From positions 30,232 to 94,231 of the IMG/VR virus record IMGVR_UViG_3300021976_000006: a stretch of 64,000 nt of DNA; one strand, 5' to 3'. Every line of letters begins with the position of its first letter. Position 1 is the stretch's first letter. The position numbers were made by a program, and so were the translations under genes. Source of the stretch: a virus. The notes below the pieces were generated by a model. It was not told the DNA's origin. It was given only the letters and a program-made list of their open reading frames with translations, and searched no databases. Below are positions 42,042 to 50,162 of this stretch, piece after piece.

Positions 42042-42530
42042 ATGAAGAAATTACTATACTTTGCTTATGGTAGCAATTTACTAAGTGCTAGATTAAGAGC
42101 TAGAATTGGTAGTGCTATCCATTTTAAGAACTATCGACTCAAAGACTATAAACTAACATTTGATTGTCAAGGATATGCTAATATACAAAGATCTATTGGA
42201 GATCATGTAGAAGGATGTTTATACAGTGTATCAGGTGAAGAATTAGCAATGTTAAATCAATATGAAGCTTTATATCATGCAGAGTTCTTTGAGTATGATT
42301 CTGATACTATAATTGCTATTTATATTGGTAATTATGAACCTGTTAAACACTCAAGAGTACATAATTTAGCTCCAATGAGAGCATACTTAGAAATTGTTAT
42401 GTTAGGTATGTTAGAGAAAGGATTAAAGCTATCTCATGACAAAGTTAAAAGGATTTATGATTCATTACCATTAGAAAGAGTTCATATTAAGTCTAACAGA
42501 AAAGCTAAACGCTTTAGAAAAAGAAAATAA
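42042..42530 (+). CDS. Gamma-glutamylcyclotransferase-like protein (162 aa)
   Basis: The N-terminus LLYFAYGSNLLSARLRARIG is the substrate-binding YGSNL loop of the GGCT/AIG2 fold, and NQYEALYHAEFF carries the probable catalytic Glu. Family members release gamma-glutamyl groups as 5-oxoproline. Phage copies often accompany amidoligase genes, as here at 46-61 kb. A Lys/Arg-rich C-terminal tail (KAKRFRKRK) is added. Substrate unknown. Confidence 0.8.
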   Translation: MKKLLYFAYGSNLLSARLRARIGSAIHFKNYRLKDYKLTFDCQGYANIQRSIGDHVEGCLYSVSGEELAMLNQYEALYHAEFFEYDSDTIIAIYIGNYEPVKHSRVHNLAPMRAYLEIVMLGMLEKGLKLSHDKVKRIYDSLPLERVHIKSNRKAKRFRKRK

Positions 42531-42642
42531 CCAGTAAAATGTGCCTTTTTAAGGTAGAGGAACAATAACGTATTTGAGTAGCCAAAAGCTAATGTCAAAT
42601 GGAACAACCTCATAGCTTCATTTAGTTATCAATTTACACCCA

Positions 42643-42749
42643 GGTAGGATAGTATAAATTATATATAAAATACTTTGATATTTTATATATTTCTGGAATT
42701 ACGATAGGCTCGTTGTCTTATTGATGGTGATTCGAGTTCACCTCCTACA
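42643..42749 (+). ncRNA. tRNA-like element with canonical T arm (107 nt)
   Basis: GGTAGGA at 42643 pairs (6 of 7) with TCCTACA at 42743, next to a perfect T arm GGTGA-TTCGAGT-TCACC. The middle does not form a normal D or anticodon arm; an 11-bp hairpin TATATAAAATA/TATTTTATATA is found instead. It may be a degenerate tRNA, a disrupted tRNA or a tRNA mimic. Confidence 0.4.
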
Positions 42750-42844
42750 ACAAAGTAGTAATACTTAGTAAGTTGATTATCTGATCTTACTTTAAATAAA
42801 ACAGGTTGTGGTTAAGTGATGAAAGATTTGTGAAATAAATGGTT

Positions 42845-42873
42845 AACTGGTAGGTAGTTTTTATCTACCAGTT
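42845..42873 (+). promoter_or_regulatory. Leader hairpin before the 233-aa gene
   Basis: AACTGGTAG (42845-42853) pairs with CTACCAGTT (42865-42873), a 9-bp stem ending 16 nt before the ATG. The rest of the gap 42,531-42,889 holds the tRNA-like element and a 6-bp AGTAAG/CTTACT hairpin, and no gene. Confidence 0.4.
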
Positions 42874-42889
42874 ATTTAAAATAAAAAAT

Positions 42890-43591
42890 ATGTACAATTT
42901 AGATACAAATATATTAGGTTTATTGAATAAGCCTGATAGTGAAGAGAAAGTTAAGGAACTATTGTCAGATTGGACATCCCAATTAGCAGATAGAACAATT
43001 AGATTTAGAAAAGATCAATCTCCTAGAAGTTTTAAAGATTTATTATATAAATTCTTTTACGAAAAAATACCTACTTATGAAGGTAGATCAAAACAATGTG
43101 ATCAAGGTAGAAGAAGAAGTTTAATAGATTTCTTTATGTTACAAAAGCATTATTTAGTTAAACCATTATCTATAGAAGAATGTTATGATATATATTTTAA
43201 TAGACTTAATAGAAGTGTAGATGATTATGCTAAAAGGCTAAAAACAATGGCTTACGGTGATATATATATACAAAACTCAATAATGAGAGAATTAACTCAT
43301 TATTATTGTCCTACTGTAAAGAGAAATGTATTTATTAAACATGTTCCTTATGAACCAATATTCTATGATGAAAATTATAGAAGAATAATTAAAGAAGACA
43401 CTAGAACTATTGATCAAAAATATAAAGATGACAAATTAGATCAATTTGATAAATATGACGCTAAAATAACTAGTGATAGAAGAAAAGTATCAGAAGTTAT
43501 ATCAGATACTATTGAAATAACCAAAGAGAAAATTGGTAAAATAAATATTAAAATGGCTACTAGACTACCTATGTTTAGTAATAACACTTGA
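42890..43591 (+). CDS. Hypothetical protein (233 aa)
   Basis: A charged, helical protein with a Lys/Asp-rich second half and no membrane segment. I recognise no motif. Between its stop and 43,681 no ORF with a standard start is evident. Confidence 0.5.
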   Translation: MYNLDTNILGLLNKPDSEEKVKELLSDWTSQLADRTIRFRKDQSPRSFKDLLYKFFYEKIPTYEGRSKQCDQGRRRSLIDFFMLQKHYLVKPLSIEECYDIYFNRLNRSVDDYAKRLKTMAYGDIYIQNSIMRELTHYYCPTVKRNVFIKHVPYEPIFYDENYRRIIKEDTRTIDQKYKDDKLDQFDKYDAKITSDRRKVSEVISDTIEITKEKIGKINIKMATRLPMFSNNT

Positions 43592-43680
43592 AGAGATACA
43601 AATCCTAGATTTACTAATAAATCAAAAGGATTTAAAACATATAATAGAAAAATTATTAAATAATAAACTTAAAACTAATT

Positions 43681-44826
43681 ATGAAACAGTATAAATTAAT
43701 AAAAGAATATCCCGGATCTCTTAAATTAAATGTAAAAATACATAGAAACTTTGAAACAGGTTATGGATATAGCTGGGTTGGTGGAGGTATTATACATGGA
43801 GGATTAACAGATGAACATGTATATAATAATCCAGAATTTTGGGAGGAAATAGTTGAAAAAGATTATGAAGTATTAGCTATAATAGGAAATACATCTGGTA
43901 TAATTTACAATTTAGATGGTAATAAATTCATTGATAAAGATGGATATAAAATAACTAATTTTCCACATAATAATAGTGGTTGTAAAATTCTTACTGTAAA
44001 ACGCTTATATGATAATCAAATATTTATAGTGGGAGATGATATTCTTGAACAAAATGAACATTCTAAAATAGAATATTTTGAATTAAGAGGAGATGATTTA
44101 GTTTTAAGAATTAATCATCAGGTAACCAAAGGATCATCAACTATTGATATTAATAGTAAATTTGAGAAATATGTTCCTAAAGATTATGAGATATTATCTT
44201 TTAGAGATAAAAATGGTACTGGTATTTTTAAATCAGCATTAGTAATTAGAACCTCTAAAAATTTATTTGGTTGGGAATTTAACCAAACTGCTGGATATAG
44301 TACTGAAGAAGATATGTTATTAACTATTGAACAAAATGTATTTGAAATTCATTCAGTAAAAAGATTATCAGACGGAGAAGTATTTACTATCGGTGATAAG
44401 ATAGAAAATATAAAATATGATACTGTTCGAGGAAATATAAACAAAATAATATTAGAAGATGGTTATATTCAAATATGGTATAAATGTAATACAAATTCAT
44501 TTGATAGATTAGAAAATATATATATAATTACAAATCCATTATTCAAAACAGAAGACGGTGTTGATATATTTGTAGGTGATACTATTTATTGTGTATCTCT
44601 TTATTCATTTGCTTTATGGAATGGAAAAATGAGTACAACTAATTATAGAACTTATTATCATAAGAGAAATAAAACGTTTTCAACTAAAGAAGCAGCGGAA
44701 GAATATATTATAATGAATAAACCTTGTTTATCTTTAGAAGATGTGTATGGATGTACAGAAACACATTCTATGACACTTGCTGCATGTACTTTAACAAAAT
44801 TAGTAAAATCAAGAATATGCCAATAG
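43681..44826 (+). CDS. Repeat-containing hypothetical protein (381 aa)
   Basis: Three copies of a small beta module are visible: ILTVKRLYDNQIFIVGDDI, IHSVKRLSDGEVFTIGDKI and FKTEDGVDIFVGDTIYCVS, each with a (D/N)G-x-x-(I/V)F-x-(V/I)GD turn. Near the C-terminus is NKTFSTKEAAEEYIIMNKP. The repeats suggest a binding protein built from SH3-like or KOW-like barrels. Function unknown. Confidence 0.5.
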   Translation: MKQYKLIKEYPGSLKLNVKIHRNFETGYGYSWVGGGIIHGGLTDEHVYNNPEFWEEIVEKDYEVLAIIGNTSGIIYNLDGNKFIDKDGYKITNFPHNNSGCKILTVKRLYDNQIFIVGDDILEQNEHSKIEYFELRGDDLVLRINHQVTKGSSTIDINSKFEKYVPKDYEILSFRDKNGTGIFKSALVIRTSKNLFGWEFNQTAGYSTEEDMLLTIEQNVFEIHSVKRLSDGEVFTIGDKIENIKYDTVRGNINKIILEDGYIQIWYKCNTNSFDRLENIYIITNPLFKTEDGVDIFVGDTIYCVSLYSFALWNGKMSTTNYRTYYHKRNKTFSTKEAAEEYIIMNKPCLSLEDVYGCTETHSMTLAACTLTKLVKSRICQ

Positions 44827-45041
44827 AATTAATAATACTTATTACTTATATTATAATAGCAATAATAGCAGCAGCTATAGCAAATGTATATTTTCCTTTT
44901 AATCAAGGAGATAATCCACCAGAATTTATTTTTGGAATGCTTTGGCCATTAGTTATAGTAATATTTACAGTTCATTTACCTTATAAATATTTAGTAATTT
45001 TAATACAAAACCTTAAAAATCATGTTAATACCAAAGAATAA
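44817..45041 (+). CDS. Two-helix membrane protein (74 aa)
   Basis: The ATG at 44817 (MPIELIILITYIIIAIIAAA) is preferred over an upstream start inside the previous gene. Helices at about 3-23 and 40-60. Overlaps both neighbours (10 and 20 nt). Confidence 0.5.
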   Translation: MPIELIILITYIIIAIIAAAIANVYFPFNQGDNPPEFIFGMLWPLVIVIFTVHLPYKYLVILIQNLKNHVNTKE

Positions 45042-45261
45042 CTATTTAAAAAATGTATCAACATTCTTTATTGAATTGTTGAATTTTACTATGATGATAT
45101 TCATAGTTTTTGTGTCAATTATATTATCTTCATTGGTAATAGAATTTGCAAAGTTTCAAGAAGTTTGGGCTAATTTATTCATAATGGTAGGTACATTAGT
45201 ATTTGCATTAAGATTAACTTATTTTCTAAAGATTAAATCACAATTAGATGAAATCACTTGA
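45022..45261 (+). CDS. Two-helix membrane protein (79 aa)
   Basis: Hydrophobic helices at about residues 17-40 and 50-70, ending KIKSQLDEIT. Overlaps the previous gene by 20 nt and the next by 14 nt. Confidence 0.45.
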   Translation: MLIPKNNYLKNVSTFFIELLNFTMMIFIVFVSIILSSLVIEFAKFQEVWANLFIMVGTLVFALRLTYFLKIKSQLDEIT

Positions 45262-45628
45262 AATAACGAATAACCAAAAATTGATGATTCTGGAAATGGC
45301 TAAAAAGTTGTTTCCAGAATTTGATATTTTATTTAATCAAGTGGGTTTTGAAGATTATGTGTTTTTTGATATAAAAGATGAACAATCTGATAATTTATTT
45401 AGGATTATTGATAGTAATCATCCTATACAAAAAGAAGAATGTAGAATTCATTGGTTTGAATTTTGTATGGTACATTTACCTGAAAGATTCTATCCAAAAT
45501 ATGACACATTTATAAATGGTACAGGAGCCGATTTTTCTGAAGATCATTTTGCAGAATGTATTATACGCAAATTAGAACACCCTGTAGAATATATTTATAA
45601 ACAATTTAAAAATATGTATTCAAAATGA
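45248..45628 (+). CDS. Hypothetical protein (126 aa)
   Basis: An acidic alpha/beta protein with CRIHWFEFCMVHLPERFYPK near residue 75. It looks like the short soluble proteins common in Bacteroidota phage early regions. Overlaps its neighbours. No assigned function. Confidence 0.45.
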   Translation: MKSLEITNNQKLMILEMAKKLFPEFDILFNQVGFEDYVFFDIKDEQSDNLFRIIDSNHPIQKEECRIHWFEFCMVHLPERFYPKYDTFINGTGADFSEDHFAECIIRKLEHPVEYIYKQFKNMYSK

Positions 45629-45804
45629 TTGGTATAATTAGTAAAGCAGTTAAACCAGAAGAGGCGTTAAAGATGATAAATAGATTTATATCATCATCCT
45701 TATTTGGTGAGGCCTCTACTAAAGAAAAAGAATTATTAGTAAGAATAAAACAAGAGTTAAAAAAACAAATAAATAATAAACTAAAACTTTCAAATGATGA
45801 ATAA
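45625..45804 (+). CDS. Small helical protein (59 aa)
   Basis: ATGA overlap with the previous stop; MIGIISKAVKPEEALKMINR then a Lys-rich coil. Overlaps the next gene by 11 nt. Unknown. Confidence 0.45.
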   Translation: MIGIISKAVKPEEALKMINRFISSSLFGEASTKEKELLVRIKQELKKQINNKLKLSNDE

Positions 45805-46111
45805 TCAAGAAAAAAAACCATTGTATTTCTATGGTCAAAAACCATATACTGTAACTAAAAATAATAAAAAAGAGAAAATTGTTCGTCGTTTTGCATTAGC
45901 TGGTCTAATTGGTAATGATGGCATAATTAGTATTGGTAAAGCTGTATGTTCTGAAAAGGACATATTTACAAAGAAAAAAGCAAGAGCTATTGCTACTGGT
46001 AGAGCTGGTAAAAAACAAAAGCAAGAAGGCTTGTTAAAAGTAAAAGAAGGAGAAACTCCTGGTGCTAGTTTTGTAAATTATGCTAAAAAATATCAAAAAG
46101 AGGAGGAATAG
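45794..46111 (+). CDS. Basic hypothetical protein (105 aa)
   Basis: A Lys-rich protein with GLIGNDGIISIGKAVCSEKD and a basic helix KKARAIATGRAGKKQKQ that suggests nucleic-acid binding. The stop overlaps the next GTG start by one base. Confidence 0.45.
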   Translation: MMNNQEKKPLYFYGQKPYTVTKNNKKEKIVRRFALAGLIGNDGIISIGKAVCSEKDIFTKKKARAIATGRAGKKQKQEGLLKVKEGETPGASFVNYAKKYQKEEE

Positions 46112-46599
46112 TGGATTTACGCGATAAAGTGGCGTTAACAAAAGAAGCAGTATTAGAAAAAATACAAAAAGCAGAAAACTATTATAAAACTCTTGAGAAA
46201 CTTGAATTTAGGAAATTACCTTCAGATAAAGTTAAGATGAGAAAAGATAATACAGCTGAAAGCTTTGTAAGAAAGTTCTTTGACAAATTTAATACTGAAT
46301 TTGCTACATATTACTCTGTAAGTGGTAATTTATATTGTAATATTGATACTCGTAGAAGTATTGGTGATGTATATCGTACAGCACAATGTTATTTAGGTAA
46401 GAAAATTACTCTAAAAGATATTATGATTGAAACATATAAACGTGTATTAGATCAAAAAATATGTGAGAACTATTGTTATCAAATAAATAAAAGAGTATAT
46501 AAAGAACGTGGTCCAAATAAAAATGGACAATATTATGACCCATCACAATTAGATGAGTTTGGATTAACCAAAGCTCATTATGATTTACTAATTAGTTAA
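46111..46599 (+). CDS. Hypothetical protein (162 aa)
   Basis: GTG start preceded by a strong Shine-Dalgarno AGAGGAGGA, which fixes the start. The protein is basic and helical, with RRSIGDVYRTAQCYLG in the middle. No family recognised. It marks the beginning of the Shine-Dalgarno-using replication/metabolism block. Confidence 0.5.
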   Translation: MDLRDKVALTKEAVLEKIQKAENYYKTLEKLEFRKLPSDKVKMRKDNTAESFVRKFFDKFNTEFATYYSVSGNLYCNIDTRRSIGDVYRTAQCYLGKKITLKDIMIETYKRVLDQKICENYCYQINKRVYKERGPNKNGQYYDPSQLDEFGLTKAHYDLLIS

Positions 46600-46616
46600 A
46601 CAAAAAAATCTTTCAC

Positions 46617-47384
46617 ATGTCACAAAAAAAGAAATTATTAATAGGTATTCCAGGATTTAGTAACTCTGATAAAATGTTTGGTGTAACTGGTAATTATATG
46701 CATTTTGCCAATAAATATGGTAATGTGCGTATTATTATGCCACATGAAGAGTTCGTAGAAGTGGACTTATTAATATTACCAGGAGGACTGGATTTATCTC
46801 CAAGTTCATATGGAAAAATCCCTGGTTATCAAACGTCAAACCATGATGTATTTAAAGAATATTTCTTTAAAAATAGGCTAGCAACCTATGTAGAAAAAGG
46901 TACACCTATCTTTGGTATTTGTTTAGGTTTTCAAAGTCTTAATGTTTTCTTTGGTGGAACATTAACTCAAAATTTACCTTTTCATCCACAAAGCCGTAAT
47001 AGATGGGAAGCAGCTCATGAGGTGATTTTAACTCAACAATATATACAATATCTTAAGAAACATCCTAAGCCAAAAACTAAGGATGAGAAAAAGAATATTC
47101 CAACTATTGAAGTTAATTCACATCACCATCAAGCTGTATGTATAACTACGAATGATGCTAATGAAATAATAAAAAGCGATCTTGCTAAAGGTTTCTATAT
47201 GGTAGCACATTATCCAGAAAGTTATGATACAAACGTTGTAGAAGCATTCAAACATGAAACTCTTCCTATTGCAGGAGTTCAATATCACCCTGAAGAATTC
47301 TTTGATGTTATATCTGATCAATTGATAAGGTCTATTTTACCTAAAGAGGTAGAAGAACCAAAGGAACAGTTAGAAGTTCAATAA
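46617..47384 (+). CDS. Class I glutamine amidotransferase-like peptidase (255 aa)
   Basis: The nucleophile elbow is PIFGICLGFQ with Cys102, and the His-Glu pair lies in GVQYHPEEFF. The oxyanion region LLILPGGLDLSP is typical of the PuuD/gamma-glutamyl-GABA hydrolase group of triad amidotransferases. Such enzymes cut gamma-glutamyl amide bonds or supply ammonia. It is the first of four glutaminase-type genes downstream and may trim a gamma-linked product. C-terminal acidic tail. Confidence 0.8.
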   Translation: MSQKKKLLIGIPGFSNSDKMFGVTGNYMHFANKYGNVRIIMPHEEFVEVDLLILPGGLDLSPSSYGKIPGYQTSNHDVFKEYFFKNRLATYVEKGTPIFGICLGFQSLNVFFGGTLTQNLPFHPQSRNRWEAAHEVILTQQYIQYLKKHPKPKTKDEKKNIPTIEVNSHHHQAVCITTNDANEIIKSDLAKGFYMVAHYPESYDTNVVEAFKHETLPIAGVQYHPEEFFDVISDQLIRSILPKEVEEPKEQLEVQ

Positions 47385-47389
47385 AAAAT

Positions 47390-47457
47390 AATAAGTAGTA
47401 GGTGCGTGTGCGTATTAGCAGGCTTAATTTGGGCTATTGGTCAACCTACTACTTATT
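47390..47457 (+). ncRNA. Closing-stem RNA element before polB (68 nt)
   Basis: A perfect 14-bp stem (47390-47403 with 47444-47457) encloses 40 nt with short G/C-containing hairpins. It ends 21 nt before the polymerase start codon, so it may also act as a leader. Confidence 0.5.
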
Positions 47458-47478
47458 TATTAAAAGAGAGGGAGATTA

Positions 47479-49392
47479 GTGAGTGAGGAAATAAAAGATA
47501 GAAAAACGTTTGTATATGATATTGAAACAATTAAATCAGTATTCACGTATACAGCTATTAATATCGATACACTAGAAATAGTAAAATATGTAATACATAA
47601 AGAAAGAAATGATTTATTTTTATTAATAAAACATTTAAAACAATGTAAAGGATTAATTGGATTTAATAATCTCAATTTTGATTATCCAATAATACATATG
47701 ATACTAACAGATCATATTGATTGGTTAGATTTTTCTAATGAAGAAGTAATTGATATTATATATAGAAAAGCTCAATATATAATTAATGGTCAAAATCAAG
47801 AAGGATTTTTTCCTTCAATAAGAGATAAAGAAGTTATAATTCCACAACTAGATTTATTTAGAGTTTGGCATTATAATAATAAAGCTAGAATGACATCATT
47901 AAAATCTTTACAGATTAGTATGAATTATCCAAATGTATTGGATATGCCTATTCATCATAGTAAAGAAGATGTAACTATAGAAGAAGTAGAAGAAATTCTA
48001 AAATACAATCTTAATGATGTGCTATCAACTTTTGAATTCTATAAGAAATCAATTGAGAAAGTAGCATTAAGAAAACAAATACAAGCTAAATATAAAATAC
48101 CTTGTATTAACTATAGTGATAGTAAAATAGGTGAAAGCTTATTATTAAGTTTATATAGTAATCAAACTGGTGAGAATTCTTGGGACATTAAGAAATTAAG
48201 ATCTTATAGAAGTTCAATAGCCTTTAAAGATATTATACTAGACTACATTAAATTTGAATCAAAAGAGTTCAATGAACTACTAAGTTATCTAAAGAACAGA
48301 ACAATAACAGAAACTAAAAAAGCTTTTGAAAAATCTGTAAGATATAAGGGATTTCAATATGATTATGGTACTGGTGGTATTCATGGCTGTATAAAATCTG
48401 GAGTGTATGAATCTGATGATAAATATATAATAATAGATGCTGATGTCGCTTCTCTATATCCTAATGTAGCAATTAAGAATAGAATGTACATAGAGCATCT
48501 AGGAGAGACTTTCATTGATCTATATGATAAAGATATAGTACAAGAAAGATTAAGAGCTAAGAAAGCAGGAGAGATGTCTATTTCAGATGCTCTTAAGTTA
48601 AGTGCTAATAGTGTATATGGTAAATCAAATGATGAGAATAGTTTTCTCTATGATCCTAAATATACTATGGCTACAACTATTAATGGTCAATTATTGCTAA
48701 CTATGTTAGCAGAGATGATTGTTGATGGTGTTAAAGATATAACAGTACTTCAGGTTAATACTGATGGTATAACTGTTAGAATTCCTAGAGAACAACAAGA
48801 AGTATACTATGCTTATTGTAAAGAATGGGAAAAGAAAACTAATTTAGATTTAGAATATGTTGAATATTCTAAAATGGTAATTAGAGACGTCAATAATTAT
48901 ATTAGTGTTAAATTAGACGGTAAAACTAAAAATAAAGGTGCTTTTGAAATTAATAAAATAGTTGGTAATGAACCAGCTTATCATAAAGATAATAGTTTTA
49001 AGGTAATACCTATTGCTATTGAGAAGTATTTTGTTGAAGGAATTCCTGTTTCTGATACTATTTATAATCATAAAAATATATATGATTTTTGTGGTAGACA
49101 GAAATTTGGAAGAGATTCATCAGGAGAAATTCATTATCTTGAAAATTCTACTATTAAAATAGAAAAACAACAAAAGAATGTTAGATATTATATATCTAAA
49201 TCTGGAAAATCCTTTGTAAAGAAATATACAAAAGGTTCAAATGAGGCAATAAATAAAGGATTTCAAGTTGAAATCTTTAATGAATATATAGAAAAAGATA
49301 TTAAAGATTATAATATAAATTATAGTTTTTATATTAATGAGGCATATAAGATTATATATGCTGTTCAAAATGATCAAATAGCACTTTTATAA
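47479..49392 (+). CDS. Family B DNA polymerase with 3'-5' exonuclease (637 aa)
   Basis: The exonuclease domain shows FVYDIETI (Exo I, about residue 13), GLIGFNNLNFDYPI (Exo II) and LKYNLNDVLSTF (Exo III). The polymerase domain has DADVASLYPNV (motif A, about residue 318), LKLSANSVYGK (motif B) and VNTDGI (motif C, with Gly in place of the usual Ser/Thr). It is compact for family B. The GTG start is supported by an AGGGAG ribosome site. Some crAss-like lineages carry PolB where others carry PolA. It replicates the phage genome. Confidence 0.9.
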   Translation: MSEEIKDRKTFVYDIETIKSVFTYTAINIDTLEIVKYVIHKERNDLFLLIKHLKQCKGLIGFNNLNFDYPIIHMILTDHIDWLDFSNEEVIDIIYRKAQYIINGQNQEGFFPSIRDKEVIIPQLDLFRVWHYNNKARMTSLKSLQISMNYPNVLDMPIHHSKEDVTIEEVEEILKYNLNDVLSTFEFYKKSIEKVALRKQIQAKYKIPCINYSDSKIGESLLLSLYSNQTGENSWDIKKLRSYRSSIAFKDIILDYIKFESKEFNELLSYLKNRTITETKKAFEKSVRYKGFQYDYGTGGIHGCIKSGVYESDDKYIIIDADVASLYPNVAIKNRMYIEHLGETFIDLYDKDIVQERLRAKKAGEMSISDALKLSANSVYGKSNDENSFLYDPKYTMATTINGQLLLTMLAEMIVDGVKDITVLQVNTDGITVRIPREQQEVYYAYCKEWEKKTNLDLEYVEYSKMVIRDVNNYISVKLDGKTKNKGAFEINKIVGNEPAYHKDNSFKVIPIAIEKYFVEGIPVSDTIYNHKNIYDFCGRQKFGRDSSGEIHYLENSTIKIEKQQKNVRYYISKSGKSFVKKYTKGSNEAINKGFQVEIFNEYIEKDIKDYNINYSFYINEAYKIIYAVQNDQIALL

Positions 49393-49409
49393 ATAAATTT
49401 AAATACATC

Positions 49410-50147
49410 ATGGAAAAAAAGGTATTATACAAAACCAAATTTGGTAAACCTATTGTCGAAGGACAAAAATATTCTGTTGTTACCAAAGATAACAGAGTAA
49501 TACAAACAGTTGCATCTACAAGAACACCTGAAGATGAATCAATTGTTGAAAGATTTTTAACAAAAACTGGAGCTGACAAATTTGTTAAAGCTCAATTAGT
49601 TAAACCAGGACCAACAAGATCTGCTAAAGAAGCTGCTGAAGATATAATAGCTAAATTACCTATTTTTGAACAATTGGAATATATTTGTGAAAAAGAAGAA
49701 TTTGTTGAATGGTTAAAACGTAATACTTTAAAAGTAAATTCTAACTCTACTGGTGTATTTTTACTTCAAGGAAATACTAGTCGTAGATTAATGTCATTTA
49801 CTTGGAATATGAGAAGTAATACAATGTCTTGTTGTGGAGCTACAGAAATGAATAATCATAGTGGTGAATTAGATGCTACTGCTGCTAGATCTTTAACAAA
49901 GGAAAGACTTATAATTTTAGCAGAATATCTAGTTAATGATTTTAATTTAGCATGTAGAATGGGTGCTAAAAATAGAGGAGTTGTAACCTATGTTAGAAAT
50001 CCAGATAACTTATCAGATTTATCTGCTAGAATTGGATTCTTATTAGCAGCATCAGATTTGTTTGTTAAAACAGGTCGATTTATAAATCCTAATTCAAGTA
50101 ACACTTTAGATGTATATGCTATATCTGATAAATGGTATGTGAGTTAA
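49410..50147 (+). CDS. Conserved hypothetical protein (245 aa)
   Basis: Soluble alpha/beta protein with two adjacent Cys in TMSCCGATEMNNHSGEL and a helical C-terminus. It lies between the polymerase and the 658-aa gene. No recognised motif; a replication accessory is possible by position. Confidence 0.5.
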   Translation: MEKKVLYKTKFGKPIVEGQKYSVVTKDNRVIQTVASTRTPEDESIVERFLTKTGADKFVKAQLVKPGPTRSAKEAAEDIIAKLPIFEQLEYICEKEEFVEWLKRNTLKVNSNSTGVFLLQGNTSRRLMSFTWNMRSNTMSCCGATEMNNHSGELDATAARSLTKERLIILAEYLVNDFNLACRMGAKNRGVVTYVRNPDNLSDLSARIGFLLAASDLFVKTGRFINPNSSNTLDVYAISDKWYVS

Positions 50148-50162
50148 TAAAAACTAAAAATA

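Noticed and set aside
47118-47321. 67-aa minus-strand ORF opposite the 255-aa amidotransferase
   Set aside because: Fully antisense to a gene with an intact catalytic triad; no independent support.
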